From: Thamnaconus septentrionalis
Taxonomy: Eukaryota > Chordata > Actinopteri > Tetraodontiformes > Monacanthidae
Assembly (NCBI GenBank): GCA_009823395.1
Contig: CM020513.1
Location: forward strand, 10,931,001 to 10,995,000
Length of the DNA: 64,000 nt
Direction of reading: 5' to 3'
Below the pieces are notes generated by a model. It searched no databases. It worked only from the letters and a program-made list of their open reading frames with translations, and had not been told where the DNA came from. Position numbers and translations under genes: made by a program. Positions 49,918 to 61,815 of the stretch are shown one piece after another. The number at the start of each line of letters is the position of its first letter. Within the stretch, counting starts at the first letter, position 1.

Positions 49918-50278
49918 TAGAAGCTGCCTTTCCATTACCCCTTGAATTGCGCAAAAACCTAAATATCGCAATAAAAAAACTGGTAATGGAAACACTTAAA
50001 CTTTGAAAAACCTCTCAAATATTGCTGAAAGGTTTTGACGCTCTCATGAGGTGGGTTTTCAGACGTATCAATATAGAAGTATATGGCAAAAGTGTCATGG
50101 AAACACTTTTTTTCGCATTTGCACGTCACGTCCGGTACAGGGTCACGTGACCAGTTCACTTCAACGTGAAAATTACGGCTTATGCGCTTCACGCCGTTCA
50201 ATGAAGACATCTGCAAATTGCACTTTTATTAGACATTTGCTGATTATTTTGTGAAAAGCTGTCACGGAAATGCGGCTA
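49918..50278 (-). mobile_element. MITE of the GCTGCGTTTCC family
   Basis: The left arm GCTGCCTTTCCATTAC and the right arm GTCACGGAAATGCGGC are inverted repeats. TA is present at both outer positions (49918-49919 and 50277-50278), a possible target duplication, though the left arm has three extra bases. Internal blocks match the copy at 28397 in the opposite orientation. It is about 360 bp and non-coding. The superfamily cannot be assigned securely. Confidence 0.65.
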
Positions 50279-50780
50279 TGGACGCGCGTTAGCTCATTAG
50301 CTTTCAGGGCGGCTGGCGCAAGCGGGGACTTGTTCGGCCTTCCAGGTGTTCGCCGGCTCTGCAGCAGCGGCTCTGGCGATGGGCCTGGTGGGGGGGATCG
50401 TTAAAAACCCGCCGCAGGTCGTGATGAGCGTCGGGTTACAGCCGGGGGAACAATGGAATGCTCTTGCTCGCGTGAGTCTGGCGCTCACTTGCCGGACAGG
50501 TGGACTTCCTCTCGGCGGCAGGACGATGTAAATGTCCCCCATCTCGCCGCAGACCGGGTCCTTCCTCTCTGGGGGTCTGAGCACCGGGGCGGCGGCGTAC
50601 TGACTGGCACCGGTGCCCCTCCCCGCCCCCCACACCCCCACCCCCACGGGTCTAAATAAATCATGAGGGGCCCCTGCTGGTCCCCCCCACCCCCCACCCC
50701 CCCTTGTCTTCCTCCATTACCGTGCGGCCCGCATCCCTCCGCAGGGAGCGGCAGGACGGAGGGCTGCAGCGGCTCGTCCC

Positions 50781-50812
50781 ATCATCATCATCATCATCAT
50801 CGTCATCATCAT
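50781..50812. repeat. (CAT)n trinucleotide repeat
   Basis: About ten CAT units with one CGT change at about 50800. The His- or Asp-rich frames crossing it are artefacts. Confidence 0.9.
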
Positions 50813-51031
50813 CCCCACCCCCTCTTTTTTTCCTTTCCTTCCCTTCCCTGCCCACCTTCACTTCACTTCGCTGCTGCCATCCGCGGGCATGAATATTTCA
50901 AATCTAAAACACCGGCCATGGAAATCATGCGGCGCAGGGCAACGAAAGTGCGCAGAGGAAACAACAAACAAACAAAAACGGGGGAAAAAAGAGGTTTTGA
51001 ATCCAAATGTCCCAGTTTCAGACGGTCAAAG

Positions 51032-51032
<1 letters not shown>

Positions 51033-51066
<34 letters not shown>
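51033..51066. repeat. (TG)n microsatellite
   Basis: About 17 TG units in intron 2. Confidence 0.95.
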
Positions 51067-51068
<2 letters not shown>

Positions 51069-51815
51069 AGGGGGTCTTGTTGAAATTCAGGCCCGAAAAA
51101 AAAAACACAGAAGTATTTCATTTTCTTCTGTTCGCACAACAATGGAGTGGATAAGATTGGAGGGGTTTATCCTGCAGTAAGCATGCCGGGCCAGTAGTTG
51201 GTGACGTGGGCTGACGGAATGGGAGCTGACATCGTGCCACAATGCGTTCAGGGCCGATGGGTTGATTTTAGTGGCCAGACGTTGCTCAGTCTTGGTAATT
51301 GCAGACCCGGATGGACGTTTTTCATGATGGACCAAACAAAACTGAGAAATAAAAGTCTTCGTCTGCAGCTGATCGCACAAATCGTACAACAAACGCTGCA
51401 AAGTGCGATCTGCCCACCTGTTAACCTGCTTTTCTGAAACCTACCAGTCCGGAGGCTGTGCTGAAAATTTGAAAAATTCTTGAAATTTGGGGGGGGAAAA
51501 ACAAACAAAAAAAAAACGTATTATTTTGGCGGGGGTCATCCAAAAATGCTGTTCCTGTGTGAACGGGCTGCAAAACGCAAGACAAATATTTGCGTTTCAT
51601 CCCCGAAAGCCATTGTTGTGTAAACTGGAAAATGGTCGGAGAGTCGCGCTGATGGAGGTAAACAGAGAGTTTGAACAACAACAGGACAGAGGGCAGGAGG
51701 AGGAGGGGAGGAGGCGGGGCTCCAAACTGTAGCCGTCCAGCTGGGGGGAGGATTGGCTGGGATTGACCGGGCCTAGCGTGGACCAGCAATTGGCTGCACG
51801 CTGACTCTGTGCCTG

Positions 51816-51819
<4 letters not shown>

Positions 51820-51855
<36 letters not shown>
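51820..51855. repeat. (TG)n microsatellite
   Basis: About 18 TG units in intron 2. Confidence 0.95.
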
Positions 51856-51856
<1 letters not shown>

Positions 51857-52390
51857 CACTGTGACTGTAGAGAATGCCTGGTGTGCAGAGGGCCATGCAG
51901 GCTTCCCATGAAGTTCTCGACGGCACAAAACAGATGCGTTTGTTTTCTCAATTGAAGGAATTTTGCTAATGTGCGCATACGAGGGTAAATACTTTGGCTA
52001 ATTTGCGGCAGCCAAGTGGGCACGGCGCCTCCGTCAGCCAGCTGGGGCCCCCGTGTAAAAAGAAATTAAAAAAAAAGGGAAAAAAGGAGGAAAATAAATA
52101 AGCTAGCGGAAGGAAAACGGAAGGAAAAAACCCAAAGAACAAAAAGCAGTCGAGCGATCACGGCAGCCGCGCGTCTCTCGTCCGTCTCCTCCTCTTCATC
52201 TCCCTGGAAGTTGACTTCACTCCGTTCAAACGCGTTCATGCAATCGTTTTGTTTTTTTTACGCCCCCCCTGTTTTATTTTTTTGTAGACTCGCTCATTGT
52301 GTTGAATGGAAGACGCTCAGCGTCCCAGTTAAACGTATTCACGGCAGTTGTCGCTCCATAAAAAACGTCGCATTTTCTCCACCCCCCCTG

Positions 52391-52421
<31 letters not shown>

Positions 52422-53380
52422 CCTCCTTGCAGATGGCTGAGTGGAACGAGGCTGTGTTCCTTGCCCGTGCCGGCTATTTTCATCGCCGCTGATAAAAAGC
52501 CGTAAAACCAGACGGCGGCGTGACTTTGGCTTCGCAATTATTACCGTTGCGCTCAGTATTCATGGCCGTCAGTGGAGGAACATCATCAGAAGTGTTGTTT
52601 TTTTCTCAGGGTGTTTGGGGTTAAATTAAAGACTGACTTTATTTCCTTCGAGAAAAATTTAGTTTTTTGCTTTTTTTTTTACATCTGACAGAACAAAATT
52701 ATTGACGTATGCAAAGATGTTTCTCTCACCGTAGTCACGGCTGCTCTTGTGCTCTCGTTGAGCTGCGAAGGCTTCTTTTATTTTATTTATTTTTCAAATC
52801 TATTTTGTCGAGTTAAAAAAAATGCTCAAAAATTCTGCTCCAGGACTCGACGCTGGCGTCGAAATGGGTTCTGACACAAATCCTGTTTCACCCGAGCCTG
52901 ATGAATAATTTAAAATGACTAATAGCGCCTTGTGACAGAAAATGTATCGGCGGGGTGTATCAGATTGCGCCCGTTATTTTTTCTTTTCTCGGCCCCCGAG
53001 GCTTAATTTGTTTGGGAAAATAATTACTTCTGCATCGGCTGCTGATTAAATATTAAAAGGGTTAGCGCTATAGGGACAGGGGCGACGTTCACGGCTGCCT
53101 TTAAGACGACTTCGCCGGCTAAAACGCGGCGTTTAATCATTGCCGCAGACGTGTCATAAATTTGAAAAAGAAGAAGCAAAAAGCAGATGTGGTTTATGGC
53201 TTAATTTCACACACCCCAAAACAACAACAAACAAACCCCCAAAAAAAAGGGAGCGACGTAAATCTAATGAGCTTCTCCTTCCCTCCCTCCTGCTCGCTGG
53301 GCCAGCCGTGCTTTGAAGACCAAATCCCAGTGCTTTACGAGCCGGGAGCGTCGCAGTGTCTGCCGGAGTTCGGCCCGGTT

Positions 53381-53416
53381 GCAGTGGCTGCAGTGGCTGC
53401 AGTGGCTGCAGTGGCC
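53381..53416. repeat. 9-bp minisatellite (GCAGTGGCT)4
   Basis: Four almost perfect copies of GCAGTGGCT. Because the unit is a multiple of three, it creates a periodic peptide in each open frame (for example VAAVAAVAAV), but nothing else indicates coding. Confidence 0.9.
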
Positions 53417-53812
53417 GGGATTGATAGAGGATTCTGCTCTGTTCTATTCTTGCAAAGTTTACCTCCAGAAACCGCCGGCAGCTGCGACTCCGATCCTTTA
53501 CTCGTACAAACACGACTGTTTGTCGCGAGTCACACACAATAGGGCACCTCCTGGAAATAAATAAATAAGTGAATAAAAACCAAGCAACACCTCGCAGTGT
53601 TTGTTGCGCGGAACGTCGACCCCTTCAAACGGGAGGCGGCGTTGACGCCGCTGCAGGCGGGAGTCCATGCATCATCAAGCAGATGGTTTCATTTTAAACA
53701 AACACGCTGCTGCTGTTTGTTGCCGCCCGCCGCCGTCGACTGAAGGTGAAGTGGAGGTTTTCCACGCAGCGGCAGCTCAAAGTGGTGCACGCCGCTTCTG
53801 CTTCCCTCTGCC

Positions 53813-53846
53813 GAAGCAGCAGCAGCAGCAGCAGCAGCAGTTGAAG
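53813..53846. repeat. (AGC)n trinucleotide repeat
   Basis: About nine CAG/GCA units, then AGTTGAAGCAGCAGCAGC. Intronic, so the glutamine run in the overlapping frame is probably not expressed. Confidence 0.9.
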
Positions 53847-53979
53847 CAGCAGCAGCTGCAGCAGCATTGCTTCTGTGTTCTATTCAACCATTTACTGAAC
53901 TTGCAATCAGGGTCACGGCCCACTTTGTTGCAGTCACATCACACCAGTGGAACTTCCATCCCAAACCTTCCGTACGGTT

Positions 53980-54548
53980 CGGGGTTGTGGTTGCAGTCAA
54001 GACCGCACCAACCGAGAGCAAGACATTACCAAGAGATTGAGACAAAACCAAGACACTCGGGGTTCGAGACCAAATCATAACAAAACAGAACAGGTGACCA
54101 GTATCTTTTAAGTCAAGTCTGCTTCTACATAAATGGAGCAGCAACATTTCTTTTCAGCTTTTGCTGCTTTGCCATCTATTTTGAACCATTTTCCAAAAAA
54201 AAAAAAAAACTTTGCTTCATAAAATGTAAAAATAAAAGAGGAATTATTTGGCGCCAAGCATGATCAAATTGCGTGAAAACCTTTCATGTCTGCGCTCAAC
54301 ACTAAAAATACCCTCATCTCCCTCATGGTGGTTGTGAAAGAGCTCAAAGTTCTTCACGGCTCCGGGGATGAGGAGGTGAAATAAAAGTTTTATTTTCTTT
54401 CATTATCTGTCATTGCAGTGACGGCTGAGTCTCAACCTGGTCTTGATCCAAACTCCAGAGTCCGTCCAGTCCCAGACTGAGACAAGACAGAGCGAAAATG
54501 CCTCAGACGAGACGCAGACTGAGACCCTTAAAAAGTGGTCTTCAGGGT
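53980..54548. repeat. Dispersed AGACCAAGAC-type repeat
   Basis: Two ends rich in CAAGAC, GAGACAAAACCAAGAC and GAGACAAGACAGAG motifs (53995-54075 and 54430-54545), the second closing with AAAAAGTGGTCTT, bracket AT-rich sequence. This style (AAGACCAAGAC...AAAGTGGTCTTGAG) is a familiar fish repeat, probably a non-autonomous transposon. Termini and duplication are not resolved. Confidence 0.5.
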
Positions 54549-54555
54549 TTCAGGC

Positions 54556-54712
54556 CTAATGTGACTGTGGGAGGACACCAGATTACCTGGCCAGACGCGC
54601 GCACATGCAAACGAAGGAGGAACACAGACAGACTCCCGCGGTCTGGGAATCGAACCTGCAACCTTCTTGTCGTGACACGTTAACGCTAACCGCTGCTGCG
54701 TACCCGTTTCAA
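54556..54712. repeat. Common fish dispersed repeat with GGGAATCGAACC block
   Basis: In order it shows GACTGTGGGAGGACACCAG, ACATGCAAACGAAGG, GGGAATCGAACCTGCAACC then TTCTTGTCGTGA, and GCTAACCGCTGCTGCG. This order matches a repeat seen in many fish genomes (GTGGGAGGAAACC...CATGCAAACTCC...GGGAATCGAACC...GCTAACCACTGC). The tRNA-like phrase inside it is part of the repeat; no complete tRNA is present. Confidence 0.6.
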
Positions 54713-54976
54713 ACACTTTCAATCCGTGCGCGCGCACGTAGGAGAGCCGTAACTTTTCTTTTCTTTTTTTTTTACGGTGGCTGGTCTCAACATGCGAGCT
54801 TGTCAAAATTCAGAATTTCAATTCCAATCATTAGTTGACTCATCCAGCGAGCGGCGGCGCAGCACCTGCTGAGCTCTGGCGCGGGACGGCGTGGCTGATT
54901 TGACTTTTCATTTCCCCTCTTGTGGTCGGCGGCTCCTTTCACTTTCCGTGGACGTCTTGAACGCACCACTTAACAC

Positions 54977-55336
54977 CAGTGTTGTTGGGGTTACTCTATA
55001 AAAGTAATCCAACTACTGATTGCTTCTTTTAAAAAAGTAATCTAATTACTTCTTTAACTACTTTGTTTCATAAGTAATCAAATGCTATCGTAATATTCTA
55101 TGCGACATCATTGTTTTCGGTTGTTTTTCTAAATCTCAGACATTTCGTGGATAATAAGACATTTTTAGCTAGCAAAATATTTCAGAAAAGTAATGGAATT
55201 ACTTCATTACTTGATAAAGTAATTATGATATAGTTACCATTTTTGCCAGAGTAATCCCGTTACATTCCTCTGTTACTAAAAAAGCAGTTTAATTACAGTA
55301 GTGGATTACTTAGTAATAGATTACTAGCCAACACTG
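54977..55336. mobile_element. hAT MITE, complete, related to the 1.4-kb remnant
   Basis: Inverted ends CAGTGTTGTTGGGG and GCCAACACTG, with flanking octamers CTTAACAC (54969-54976) and GTTAACTC (55337-55344) agreeing at 6 of 8 bases, consistent with a hAT duplication. The body is rich in AAGTAAT/ATTACTT. It is an internally deleted relative (360 bp) of the reverse-oriented copy at 1376-1950, which retains a BED-finger fragment. Confidence 0.75.
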
Positions 55337-56264
55337 GTTAACTCGCAGCTCCTCGTTGCCTCGTGAGAGGCGATGTGACGCCGCTGTGTGAATTTTCAGG
55401 GTGGTTTTTGTGCGAGGTTTCCAGTCAGGCTTTGATCAGTCGGCAGGTATACGGCCAGTTAAAGAAATGATTGTGAAAGGGCGGCCTCAGCGCGTCGCCG
55501 CCGCTACTGGTCCTCCCATTTAAATTCCCACTCCAAGGCTGGAACACCTTTTGAGAAAGAAGGAGAGGAAGAAAGAAAGAAAAAAATCACGTTAAGGAAA
55601 AAAGGCCTTTCTCCACTCAGGACGGACGTAACGCACAAGTCATTAACATGCAACCTTGAATCCTCCTCAAGCTGCTGGCGGCGCACGATCCAAACTTCAG
55701 GTGCGGCGGCGGAGACGCCCGGAGTTCCCAGGTGGGGAAGAAAAAAAAGCTCCTCCAACGCTCGCTAAGAGCGTTCCATAAATCCTTTCAGCCCTTTTTT
55801 TTAAATTTTATTTTATTTTTCACACTCCGTATATGAATTCATTTCTCTCTCGTCGAAAGGAGGGAACGGGGGGCGGCCGGCACTCACATCACTTCACGTG
55901 AAAATTGAAAAACAAAGGCGTCTCTTCTTCTCTTCTTCGCTCCTCTCCTCTCTCCTCTCTGTGTTGCGGCCGTCGCCATGGCGACCGAGACGGCGGGCTC
56001 GCCTGGGAGAGAGCTCACCTGAACCGGTCCGGGGGCCGTTTCTGATGGCCGCGCCCCCTGACCAGCAGCTGTGTACTTCAGGGACTGGGCGGCCGGCGGG
56101 TGGGGGTGGGTGGTGGAGAGGGGGAGGGGCCCTTGAGCCAGGCAGGCTCTCATCTTCGCTGCTATTGTTTGCCCAGGTGGGCCAGGACGCCCTTTTTTTT
56201 TTTTTTTTTCCTCCTTCTTCTCCTTTCTCTCTCTCGCTCGTCTTTCACATTTCGCTCCCACCCT

Positions 56265-56293
56265 GCCTCTCTCTCTCTCTCTCTCTCTCTCTC
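56265..56293. repeat. (CT)n microsatellite
   Basis: CT run following a longer pyrimidine-rich stretch (56195-56240). Confidence 0.9.
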
Positions 56294-58025
56294 CGTCTCT
56301 CCATCTCCCACCCACCCACCCACCTCTCCAGCAACCCCTCCGCTCCCGTCTTTGTTCTGCGGGGACCTGTGGTCCAACCGAAGCTCTCAGTTACACAAAG
56401 AAAACCAAATTGGCTTTCATCTGAAGCCTGTTACCAGCCGCGCCATCGCGCTCCCTCCCAGCGCGAGGAAGAGGGAAGAGGGGAGAAGAAGGGAGTGGGG
56501 GAAAAAAGAGAGAGATTTCTTCTCCTTTTTTTTTTTTTTTTCACCCGCGACACTGTTATTATTATTGGCTCTGAGTCGTCGCTCTCCTCCGAGGAAGGCT
56601 TTCTTCTCCGGCAAACTCCTGAGTGCGGCACCTGATTTCTTATTAAAGTCTTTGGCGTGACTTTGCTGGTAGCTCTCCGCTGTGAGCCTGTCGTTACTTT
56701 CTCTTTTTTTCTTTTCGTTAAACGTTCGAAAGCAGCCACTCACCGCCGGCACAGACGAACAGCCTCCACTTCCTTGGCTGAAGGCGAGCGGCGGAGCTCT
56801 TGACATTACACATGCAGGTGCTGGATGAAAAAAAACGACGAAGAAGAAGAAGAAGAAGTCAACAGTCCCATGCCGACCTTTTTCGGTGTCAAGGTGTTTC
56901 AGCTGCACGACGACACGGTGACACGAGGTCGAGCCAAACCTGTCTGAGCTTTCGCCAGGTCCTAATAATCTGCCTGCGGCTGCAGCTGATTCACTTCCCG
57001 TCGCCTTCGTAATTAATGAATTAATTGCTTCACTGCGTAACGGTACAAATAAATCCTGCCAGAAAGCAAAAAGATTTAAATTCTCTAAATAAATAAATAA
57101 GTAAACTGCAAGCGAAACAATGAATTATTAAAATAGTCTCAAAGGCTCTGTTGAAAAAAAAAATAATAATACTAATAAGTGCACTTAGGCAAATTTGTAT
57201 TATTTGCAACAGGGTCCACAACAATATTTAATCTCTTGTCAGGGAAAATTCCACCTATTTACTTTCATTGTCACAAGACATTTGCTGGTAAATGTTAATG
57301 CAATGCAATGGAAAAAAAAAAAAAAGCTCCACCAGGGGATCAACATTACAGCGGCTCCAGGATTAACTGACGGCTGAAATGTCGTCGACGTGCGCAAACA
57401 AAGACCCACAAAAAACGAGAAAGTGAGCAACAAATCTGTTGAGTGGCGTTTTTTTTTTTTTTATTCTGGATGTTTGTTACCGTCGTAATGAGGCTTTTTG
57501 GACGGTGAACTTTCACCCCCCCCAACCCCCCTACCCAGTTGCTGTCTTTCCATTTACCCCCCCACCTCCTCCCCCCCACACCCGCCATCACGCTCCTGCA
57601 CCATGCTGCCCTTCCACTCCCAATTTCCTCTCTCCCTGACCTCTGTCCCTCGGAGCAAATCTGCCTGGCATTTCAATCATCACATCTCGGGAGTCGCACA
57701 CGAGGACAAAGCCTCATCCCGCCTCGGCCGGCCGAGGGGGCAGCGCGGGGGGCGGGGGATGGTGGGTGGTGTACGGGACTGTCGGGTATTACTGCTGGAG
57801 GCTTCCTGCCGACCGGAGGCTGAGCCGCCGCGGAACGGATGTATGGGAGAGAGACTTAGCGAATGCAAAGGAGACGTTGGAAGGGGCGGAAAAAGGTCAC
57901 ATGTGCAGCTCTGGCGTGCCGCGTTTCAGTGGTTCGTTCGCCTGCGTGCTTACAGGTATCCTACACTCAGATATCTGCAGTGAGGAGCCTCCTGGCTGTG
58001 TGCAAAACAGACCTCCAACGTGTGT

Positions 58026-58029
<4 letters not shown>

Positions 58030-58057
<28 letters not shown>

Positions 58058-58147
58058 GGCTCCGCGCTTTGCATCGTCAGTGCACGCCTCGGTCGAAGCT
58101 CCAACATCTGTTCCGTTGCAAGAAAAGACAGATTTGGCTTTTAAAAC

Positions 58148-58197
<50 letters not shown>
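58030..58197. repeat. Two (GT)n microsatellites
   Basis: GT runs at 58030-58058 and 58150-58197 separated by about 90 bp of unique sequence. Confidence 0.95.
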
Positions 58198-58200
<3 letters not shown>

Positions 58201-58336
58201 ACGGCCGTCTGCCGTCCGTCGCTGTTGCCTCTTTTTCTTCTTCTTGTGCTTCAAAATCTGTTTGACAGCACCAGCTAGCTGTCAATTTTTTTGTTTTGTT
58301 TTTTACATTTTTTCTCAGTCTGAAAAGGCGCTTCAT

Positions 58337-58790
58337 TACGGAAGCGCATTTATTCCCATCCTAGGAAAAAAAACAGGGCTCAGTATCACGTTATAACGTG
58401 ATAGTTTCGCGAAATAATGTGATACTTTCACGTTTTTACCTGACAAGTTTCACGTTATAACATGAAACTCTCACATTATAACGTGAAAATTATCACGTAA
58501 AAATGTGAAACTATCACGTTATTTCGTGATAGTTTGACGTTATAATGTCAAACTATCACGAAATAACATGATAGCTACGTTAAGCTCTTCCAGCGTTTTT
58601 GAAGTCCCCCTCAGTATCAAGTTATAACGTGAAAATTATCATGTAAAAACGAGAGACTTTCACGTTATAACATGAAATTGATCATGAAATAACGTGATAG
58701 TTTTACGTTTTTACCCGAAAATGATCACGTAAAAATGTGATAACGTGATACTGAGCCCTGTTTTATTTTTTTCTAGGCTGCGCTTCCGTA
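58337..58790. mobile_element. Fold-back element made of short palindromes
   Basis: The ends are perfect 12-base inverted repeats TACGGAAGCGCA / TGCGCTTCCGTA. Just inside, both sides carry a CCTAG-A-rich stretch and ACAGGGCTCAGTATCACG in inverted orientation. The element is flanked by 6-bp direct repeats CTTCAT (58331-58336 and 58791-58796), so it was inserted as a unit. The interior is an array of about 20-22-bp palindromes of form TCACG-six A/T bases-CGTGA, for example TATCACGTTATAACGTGATA (from 58391) and CTATCACGTTATTTCGTGAT. A second run begins with CTCAGTATCA at 58611. There is no coding capacity. The superfamily is not identified. Confidence 0.8.
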
Positions 58791-59726
58791 CTTCATCCTC
58801 CTCCACGAGCTCTCAATTTGCAAAGAAAGTAACTGAGGCGTTCGGGGGAGGCTTGGAAATAAAGAAGCATCTGGGAAACGGTGGTGACGTTAACTAACCT
58901 CCCGGTTTACTCCCCCCGTGTGAACGCAGTGCAGGGAGGCTTTTTTTTTCCCTCTCGTATTTTTTTCTTTTTTTTTTTTCAGTCGTTGGGATTTACACAG
59001 AAAAACGACCACCAAACGCGGCGCCGCCGGTTGCGACTCCCGCCTCCCTTTACCGTCGCTGCCCCGGGGAGTGATGAGTGCCATTTGCATTACAAGGTTC
59101 CCGCCGAGCGGAATAAAAAGCAGACGAACACTCTCGGGGTGGCCCTGCGCTAATTGCGACCGGGGTGCATTTACTGATTATAGTTAAGTGGGCCAAAATG
59201 GTCCCCTGCTCTCTGTTGCATTGACCTGCTCCCTCCCCTGGTGGATGTGGTCAATAACAGGCCTGTTGAGATGCCTTTCCGCTGAGGAAAGAAACCAGCG
59301 CTTCTCCAAGCCCCTCGCTTCATCCCCCCCACCCACCCAGCATATGGAGAAAAAGGGAGAGATTGAGGCGGTGATTTTAAATCAGGGTGTGCGAAACAAA
59401 GAGGCAGCGGGGGGCTTTCGGTTCCAATCAGACGAGCCCCCGCTCGGAATGAAAGTTGAGTTTGAAAAAAAAAAGGCAAATTAAACTTAATGTTTTTTTT
59501 TTTTCTTCTTCAAAATGTGAATAATGTCTGAAAAAAAAGAAGAAGTAGTAGGGGGCGAAAAAAACCCTCAGCCTTTGTTAGTCTCGAGGCTGTGTACCCT
59601 CTTTGTGCATGTGCAACCTCATGACTATTCATTCGTTGCTGGCGAAAAAAAAGAAAAGAAAAACATTGCAAGTGTGGTCAAATGGAAATGAATACAATGC
59701 AAAGTGGAATGTAAATGTGAGAGGCT

Positions 59727-59814
59727 GAGGAGGAGGAGGAGGAGGAGGGGGAGGAGGAGGACGAGGAGGAGGAGGAGGAAGAGGAGGAGGAGGAGGGGGA
59801 GGAGGAGGAGGGAT
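59727..59814. repeat. (GGA)n trinucleotide repeat
   Basis: About 28 GGA units with a few GAA, GGG and ACG variants. The proline- or glutamate-rich frames crossing it are artefacts. Confidence 0.95.
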
Positions 59815-60097
59815 TAGAAACGGCGTTGAAGAAGAAGCCCATGTCAAGTTGCATGAGCGGTCAGGAGCGGGTCAGTGTTGGCCACCCACCCCCACCCTCA
59901 CCCCCACCACCCCACCACGGCCCTGTTGCCTGCCCTTTAACAGGAGGCCCTGGATCAGCGGGCTTTGATCTGGCCTCTGGGCTCCTGGGCGACTTGAGGC
60001 CAACTGATGAGAAGGTTGGAGACCTCACGAGCCCTCCTGTCTCAGCAGCTCCCGCTTTGTTTGAGAATATTGTCAGCCTGATTATCTGGAGACGGTA

Positions 60098-60128
60098 TTT
60101 TCTTCTTCTTCTTCTTCTTCTTCTTCTC
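60098..60128. repeat. (CTT)n trinucleotide repeat
   Basis: About ten CTT units in intron 2. Confidence 0.9.
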
Positions 60129-61395
60129 CTTCTGCTTTGAAGTGCGTGACTTTTATTATCATTCCAAAGATAATAAAGGCCCGCTCTGTGATTTTCAAAG
60201 GGGTCTGTCGGCATGAAGTACAACAGAAAATTATGCTTCGAGCCAACGGCATTAAAAAATAAATGCATATTGTTTGCGCTTCCATTTACTCATCTCAAGC
60301 CTTTAGATTTACACAAAGAGCAGGTCTATTTCTAAAGACGTGGGCGTGACGGTCTTCAGCGTATCTATAGTAGTTTCGGAACGATGATCTTTATGGAATT
60401 TCGCCATTTTGCTCTGAGACAGAAAACTTTTTTTTCCAGCATGCAATCTCCCGTTACATCCGGCCAAATCCTGCAACGCCAGACCGTCGCGTTTTCATCA
60501 CCCAGCCGCGCGCATTGTTATTCCCGATTGGAGCCGATAAGCTCTGTTCTCCGGCGAGGGGGCGACATCCAATTAAATGTGTTTCTCTGAGAGGGGAGGC
60601 GCCGCGTCTCAGCGCGGGGTCCAGTGCTTTACATAACCCCGGCGCGGTGACGTAATGCCGTCTCGCGCTGAATGCGGGCGTCAGAGAGACACTGGCAGGC
60701 CCCCCCCCCTCGCGCCGCCTTTTCACTCGCCGCTTTTGTCGTAATCCCCACTCACGGCCGGACCCCGGATTCCCGCTTCCAAATTTATGTAATTAACTGA
60801 TGTCACCGCTCTGGATCGCTCGGGAACGGCTCCACGTACGAGCGAAAGGGCGGGGTGGGCCGGTAGGGTGGGGGAGATTGGGGCGTAAGGAAAAAAAGTA
60901 ACCAATCCCAGGATCCCAGGACCCCCCCCCCCCAACCGTTTGTCTGTTAATGCCGGCGTTCACACGGCTTTGAGCCACGCGAAGGGGGGGGGGTAATAAA
61001 AGGCAGGAAATAACAGGCCCCATTACATAAACATGTAGAGGTAATTGGGGCTTGAGAGAAGGGAGGGGTGGGGGTGGGGGGGGGGGGGTTTATTACAAAA
61101 TGACTCTGTGCCAATTAGAGGGCAGCGTTCTTTTATGACTTTGGTCTTCTGACGCACAGGCATCTGCGTGCGCGCCCATGTCTGCATGATGTGTGAAAGG
61201 AGCCGGCCGGCCGGCCTTGTGCGAGCCATCCGACGCAACATGTGGATAGCGCCGCCGCCCCCCTCCCCCTCCCCCTGCCCCTCCCCCTCCGCCTGTAAAA
61301 ATACATTAGGAAAAAAATAATGAAAACGCTGATTACAGCTCGCCGGCCGGTTCTTTTCGCACATGCACAGATGTGCGTGCACAGGGGGGGTGCGC

Positions 61396-61418
61396 ACACA
61401 CACACACACACACACAGA
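61396..61418. repeat. (CA)n microsatellite
   Basis: About eleven CA units in intron 2. Confidence 0.9.
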
Positions 61419-61609
61419 GGAACCTCTGGCGAGCGTGCCTGGGTGATTAGATTTCCAGGGCACGGCCGCTGGCTCGGATGAGATCATGCGTCCGTCCGCC
61501 CGCCCGCCCGTCCGCCCGTCCGCCTGTGCATGAGCGTGATGGAGGGAAGGCAGACGCTCCCTCTGGCCTGACCTACAAACAGCGGAGCCAACAGGCCGAC
61601 AGGCTGGAC

Positions 61610-61815
61610 CAGGCCTGGGCAAACTAAGGCCCGGGGGCCGTGTGCGGCCCGCCGAACTTGAAGATATGATATTAATAGTAAGTAAGGCGTAAAATAGCTG
61701 TAAGTCACTGCGAGCCCATTTTGTCAGTGTTTTAAGGGTCATTTCAATAAAGAGCTACATATCGTGGGGGTATTTTTGTTGCAATGCTTTTGTTCATTTT
61801 CAATAGACATTAAGA
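61610..61815. mobile_element. Truncated hAT MITE, third copy of the GGGCAAACTA family
   Basis: The left end CAGGCCTGGGCAAACTAAGG and internal blocks TCAGTGTTTTAAGGGTCATTT, CAATAAAGAGCTA and TTCATTTTCAATAGACAT match the copies at 17953 and 19477 in the same orientation. The right terminal repeat is absent, so it is truncated near 61815. Confidence 0.75.

Noticed and set aside
51198..51437. Open frame with MMDQTKLRNKSLRLQLIAQIVQQ, resembling a transposon-encoded N-terminus
   Set aside because: Similarity is only an impression, no inverted ends or target duplications were found around it, and there is no supporting domain.
51487..52023. 200-codon reverse frame in intron 2
   Set aside because: Crosses a (CA)n microsatellite and T-rich runs; no recognised protein.
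54647..54720. tRNA-like phrase GGGAATCGAACC, suggesting a tRNA gene
   Set aside because: No acceptor stem or complete cloverleaf, and the flanking blocks match a common fish dispersed repeat.
55898..56635. 245-codon forward open frame
   Set aside because: Ser/Leu/Arg/Pro-rich, crosses CT and T runs, overlaps other long frames on both strands; no recognised domain or splice context.
58391..58760. Regular short palindromes considered as a CRISPR array
   Set aside because: Units are palindromic and nearly contiguous without uniform unique spacers, lie inside inverted terminal repeats, and the DNA is vertebrate.
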